From Lentisphaeria bacterium (GTDB lineage: Bacteria; Verrucomicrobiota; Lentisphaeria; Victivallales; UBA1829), in NCBI GenBank assembly GCA_017540385.1, contig JAFYBD010000194.1, positions 1 to 15,512 on the forward strand: 15,512 nucleotides of DNA. Reading direction: 5' to 3'. Positions 12,681-15,512 of the stretch are shown here, one piece after another. The notes beneath the pieces were generated by a model that did not search any database, was not told the DNA's origin, and saw only the letters and a program-made list of their open reading frames with translations. How positions within the stretch are numbered: the stretch's first letter is position 1; each line of letters starts with the position of its first letter. A program made the position numbers and the translations under genes.

Positions 12681-14579
12681 ATGAAAGAAAGCCGTTTTTC
12701 GATATATTTTCGCCCGTTTCGGGCCGCAAACGCCTCGCCGGAGATGCTCGCGTTCCGGGTCTCCTGGAAACGCACCGTGCGCGATCTGCTGGTGCTGGCG
12801 CTGACCGGCGCGGCGCTGACCACGGCGTTCCCCGGCGTGAATTTCCAGCCGGCGGCGTGGGTCTGCGTGGCTCCCCTGCTGTGGATGTGCTTCGACGTGT
12901 CGAAACGCCGCGCGTTCGCCTACGGCATGGTCTGGGGGTATTTCTGGAGCCTCACGAGCACGTTTTTCCTGCGGGAGATCAACATCGCGATCCCGTTCGT
13001 CTTCGGGGCCGTGCTCGGCGTCTTCTGCGCTTTCTGGGCCATGCTGATCCCGGCGGTCTGCCGCAATCTGCTGTACCCGCCCGAAATCCGCGTCCGGGGA
13101 GCGGCCGCAGTCGAAACGGTGGAACGATTCCAGCCGCGCGACGAGATCCTGGCCACGCTCACGATCGCGGCCTGGTGGGTGATTCTGGAGTGGATACGCT
13201 CGTGGATCTTCACCGGATTCCCGTGGAACCTGCTGGCGGCGACCCAGTGGAAGAATCTGAACCTGATCCAGATCTGCGAATACACCGGCATCTACGGCCT
13301 CAGCTTCCTCGTGATCCTCGTGAACATCGCGCTCGTCTTCACGGCGAAGGACCTGCAGGCGGTGTTCCGCGGCGCGAAGTACCGCCGTCCGTGGACGCTC
13401 TACCTGGCGCTCGCGGTCGTCGGCGCGGCGGCCTGTTCGAGCTTCCCCGTGTGGAAACGCTATCGCGCGCTGTACGGCCCGGGGAACGTCACGGAATACG
13501 CCGTGGGCGTGGTCCAGCCCGATCTGTCGCAGCGGCGCGAGGGCGGGATCGAGAGCACGCGGGAGGCGCTGGACGTGTGCGCCGGTCTGTCCGAACAGCT
13601 GATCGCGGACGAAAAGGCCGCGGAGGGGCTGTGGGACGGGGTCGAGACCGGACCCGGATTCCAACCCGTCCGGCTCATCGTGTGGCCGGAAACGGCCGTT
13701 CCCGCGGCTTATTACGGCGGCGGCGAATTCTGTGCCGAGTACCGCGGCCGCGTCCGCCGGCTCATCCGCGAAAGCAAAATACCGTTCCTGCTGGGCACGC
13801 TCACGTTCGACAACGTCCGCTCCGCCACCGATTACGACTCCTACAACTCCGCCCTGCTGCTGAAGGAATACCCCCTGACCGGCGGCAGCATCCGTTACGA
13901 CGCCGACATGGCCGGACGGTACGACAAGGTCCACATCGTGCCGTTCGGGGAGTTCATCCCGCTGAACGACACGCTCCCGGTCATCGGGGAACTGGTCGGG
14001 ATGGGGCGCAACCTCACGCCGGGGAAGGCGTTCCGCCCGGTCGACCTGGCGGAAGGCGTGCGCGCCGGAGTCATGATCTGCTACGAGGACGTATTCGCCT
14101 ACGCGGCGCGCGAACTCGTGCGGAACGGCGCGAATTTCCTGCTGGTCATCACGAACGACGCGTGGTACCCGACCAGCACGGAGCCGGAACAGCATTACGC
14201 GAACGCCGTGCTGCGGACCGTGGAGACGCGGCTGCCGATGCTCCGGTGCGGCAACTCCAATTTCAGCGTGCTCATCGACCAGTTCGGGCGGACCGTGGAC
14301 AGCGTGACGAAGCGCATCGACCCGGAGACCGGGATGTTCGAGCTCACGCCGTGGGAACAGAAGCCCGCCGCCGGCGTCATGACCGTGCGCGTGCCGAAGG
14401 ATTACAAGCCGACGTTCTACGTGAAATACGGCAACGTCTTCGTGATGCTGCTGTGGGCGGTGTTCGCGGGCGGATGCGCCGTGGCGCTGAGGAACAACGC
14501 GGTCTTCCGCCGGGACGCGGAACGTCCGGAGGGCCCGGCGGGGAAGCCGGGGAAAAAGGGCGTCAGAACATCACGCTGA
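12681..14579 (+). CDS. lnt: apolipoprotein N-acyltransferase
   Basis: 632 residues, longer than the usual 500-550. It is an inner-membrane enzyme that N-acylates the amino-terminal cysteine of lipoproteins. Hydrophobic segments occupy about residues 33-255, including the conserved WWVILEWIRSWIFTGFPWNLL. A periplasmic nitrilase domain follows, with the catalytic triad Glu337 (IVWPETAVP), Lys416 (YDKVHIVPFGEFIP) and Cys467 (GVMICYEDVF), and NDAWYPTSTEPEQHYANAV. A last membrane segment lies near 584-602. The extra length comes from insertions before the nitrilase core (about residues 130-155 and 290-330) and a basic tail. AAGG (12668-12671) is 9 bases before the ATG. Its 3' end overlaps the opposing HAD gene by 17 bases. 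Confidence 0.95.
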   Translation: MKESRFSIYFRPFRAANASPEMLAFRVSWKRTVRDLLVLALTGAALTTAFPGVNFQPAAWVCVAPLLWMCFDVSKRRAFAYGMVWGYFWSLTSTFFLREINIAIPFVFGAVLGVFCAFWAMLIPAVCRNLLYPPEIRVRGAAAVETVERFQPRDEILATLTIAAWWVILEWIRSWIFTGFPWNLLAATQWKNLNLIQICEYTGIYGLSFLVILVNIALVFTAKDLQAVFRGAKYRRPWTLYLALAVVGAAACSSFPVWKRYRALYGPGNVTEYAVGVVQPDLSQRREGGIESTREALDVCAGLSEQLIADEKAAEGLWDGVETGPGFQPVRLIVWPETAVPAAYYGGGEFCAEYRGRVRRLIRESKIPFLLGTLTFDNVRSATDYDSYNSALLLKEYPLTGGSIRYDADMAGRYDKVHIVPFGEFIPLNDTLPVIGELVGMGRNLTPGKAFRPVDLAEGVRAGVMICYEDVFAYAARELVRNGANFLLVITNDAWYPTSTEPEQHYANAVLRTVETRLPMLRCGNSNFSVLIDQFGRTVDSVTKRIDPETGMFELTPWEQKPAAGVMTVRVPKDYKPTFYVKYGNVFVMLLWAVFAGGCAVALRNNAVFRRDAERPEGPAGKPGKKGVRTSR

Positions 14580-15171
14580 CTTCGTGCAGGAGCTGGGCCG
14601 CCGAGGTGAACTGAATGGCGTTCCAGCCGTAGCTCGTGGCGCGCTGGATGATCTGCTCGCGGTCGTCGAAGAACGCGGCCGGGCGGCCGTAGCGTTCCTC
14701 GAACGCGTCCAGCATCACGCAGTCGTCCATTTTGAGCGCGCCGACCTCGAAACTGTAGACGCCGCCGGTGACCAGGTGGCTGAACTCGCAGTATTTGAAG
14801 ACCTGGTTCAGGTGGATCGGGGAGATATCGGAGAAGAACGAGAAGCGGATGCCGCGCGAAGCGAGCTTTTCGACCACTTGCGCCATGCCGGGCATGGTCT
14901 CGCGGACCCCGCTCCGCCAGAAATCCAGCAGCTCCTGATGCGTGTGCTTGTGCTCCGTGAACTCGTCGAGGCGGTCCAGGAACTCGGGCACGGTGCAGCG
15001 GCCGGTCTCCAGGGCGGTTCCGTGCACCCAGAGCCGCGAAACGGCTCCGGCGATGTCCTTCGGATCGACACCGAGGTATCCGTACATCTCGTCGAACGAG
15101 AGCTTCATGCTCACGTTCCCGATATCGAGTGCGATCAGGGGGTTCTGAAAACGGTCAGAGGCTTTGCTCAT
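14563..15171 (-). CDS. HAD-superfamily hydrolase, YihX-like
   Basis: 202 residues, a subfamily IA haloacid-dehalogenase-like protein. Motif I is ALDIGNV with the nucleophile Asp16; the usual second Asp is Gly18, as in the FDLGNV form of YihX. Motif II is FFSD (Ser114), motif III Lys147 (GALKMDD) and motif IV FFDD (Asp169, Asp170). The helical cap lies between about 25 and 95. Likely a cytoplasmic sugar-phosphate or nucleotide phosphatase; the substrate is unknown. The ATG at 15171 shares ATGA with the stop of the upstream gene, and AGGAG lies about 10 bases before it, so expression is probably coupled. The long open frame upstream of this ATG in the same phase is only the shadow of the neighbouring gene. 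Confidence 0.85.
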   Translation of the reverse strand: MSKASDRFQNPLIALDIGNVSMKLSFDEMYGYLGVDPKDIAGAVSRLWVHGTALETGRCTVPEFLDRLDEFTEHKHTHQELLDFWRSGVRETMPGMAQVVEKLASRGIRFSFFSDISPIHLNQVFKYCEFSHLVTGGVYSFEVGALKMDDCVMLDAFEERYGRPAAFFDDREQIIQRATSYGWNAIQFTSAAQLLHEVSVMF

Positions 15172-15512
15172 GCTGCTGTTTCTCCTGCTGCTATCCTGAT
15201 GGTCAGCAATTCTAGTGCGATGCGTGCGTTTCCGCCGGACGAAACGATGGACCGGTTCGCCTCCACGAGGGCGCGGAACGCCATCACCAGCTCGCGGTCG
15301 GTGAAACGCGCGGCGTTCTCCCACGTCTTGTACGCCCGGAAGGGGTGCATGGACATGAGGGGGGATTTGACCGGGGGCGGCGACTGCTTGTAACGTTCGT
15401 TCATGCGGTAGAAATAATCGGACGATGCGTCGGCGGGGATGCCGAGCTTCATGCCCTCGCACTTGACCGTGGCGAGGGCGCGGAATTCGCTCATGACGGA
15501 GTACACGAGGAT
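15168..15512 (-). CDS. holA: C-terminal part of probable DNA polymerase III delta subunit
   Basis: The last 114 residues of a gene running off the right edge. The sequence ILVYSVMSEFRALA, a linker with PPVKSPLMSMHPFRAYKT, and a terminal helical ARFTDRELVMAFRALVEA followed by an LELLTIRI end resemble domain III of HolA. There the protein closes with a K-x-H-P-F/Y-type segment, a helix L-x-x-A-x-x-x-L and an LE-x-LL helix. HolA binds the sliding clamp in the clamp loader. The AAA+ part that would confirm this lies outside the window, so the call rests on a moderately conserved region. No start is visible; a GTG at 15506 is only an internal codon. Its stop overlaps the HAD start by four bases. 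Confidence 0.6.
   Translation of the reverse strand: MLVYSVMSEFRALATVKCEGMKLGIPADASSDYFYRMNERYKQSPPPVKSPLMSMHPFRAYKTWENAARFTDRELVMAFRALVEANRSIVSSGGNARIALELLTIRIAAGETAA

Noticed and set aside
14515..14560. CCCGGC-GGGGAA-GCCGGG hairpin near the end of lnt as a terminator
   Set aside because: It is inside coding sequence for both orientations and is followed by A-rich, not T-rich, sequence on the plus strand.
1..15512. CRISPR arrays, tRNA or rRNA genes, insertion sequences, toxin-antitoxin or defence cassettes
   Set aside because: No regularly spaced repeats, no cloverleaf-like sequence and no transposase, integrase or known defence protein motifs were seen; the methyltransferase alone does not make a restriction system.

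Overview
The window is GC-rich chromosomal DNA from a Gram-negative bacterium. Coding regions are clearly high-GC; the promoter-bearing gaps are AT-rich. It carries housekeeping genes (serA, folK, nadB, pcnB, lnt, holA) and a dihydrolipoyl dehydrogenase, mixed with lineage-specific membrane and periplasmic proteins. Lnt and a signal-peptide protein imply an outer-membrane cell plan. One membrane protein has a C-terminal segment resembling the pseudopilin-like domains common in Planctomycetes-Verrucomicrobia-Lentisphaerae genomes. A PVC member, possibly Lentisphaerae, is therefore my best guess; this is inference, not proof.

Layout. Bases 1-41 hold the first codons of a leftward gene (weak resemblance to the N-terminus of 5-oxoprolinase subunit C). 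A 735-base AT-richer gap follows, with two leftward sigma70-like promoters, one rightward promoter, and inverted and direct repeats. Rightward come a DeoR-family repressor (777-1535) and dihydrolipoyl dehydrogenase (1573-2949), ending in a stem-loop. Next is a promoter with a perfect 23-base inverted repeat at its predicted transcription start, driving serA (3159-4715), which overlaps folK (4715-5176) by one base. Then a third rightward unit: a His-rich membrane protein (5382-6284) and an orphan beta-class DNA methyltransferase (6334-7272).

Bases 7273-7581 contain a promoter-like sequence, an uncharacterised truncated or frameshifted small coding remnant, and an 18-base perfect palindrome. 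From 12560 leftward runs a tight four-gene unit: nadB, pcnB, a secreted thioredoxin-fold protein without the usual cysteines, and a calcineurin-like phosphoesterase. nadB diverges from lnt (12681-14579). lnt overlaps tail-to-tail by 17 bases with a leftward HAD hydrolase, which is itself coupled by an ATGA overlap to the 3' end of a probable holA (DNA polymerase III delta) running off the right edge.

How the genes work together: serA and folK feed one-carbon/serine and folate metabolism, nadB feeds NAD synthesis, pcnB acts in RNA 3'-end metabolism, and lnt matures lipoproteins. I see no CRISPR array, tRNA, rRNA, complete insertion sequence or recognisable defence cassette. The most interesting items are the serA operator-like palindrome, the orphan fragment and palindrome at 7337-7542, the His-rich/pseudopilin-like fusion protein, and the unusual catalytic loop of SerA.
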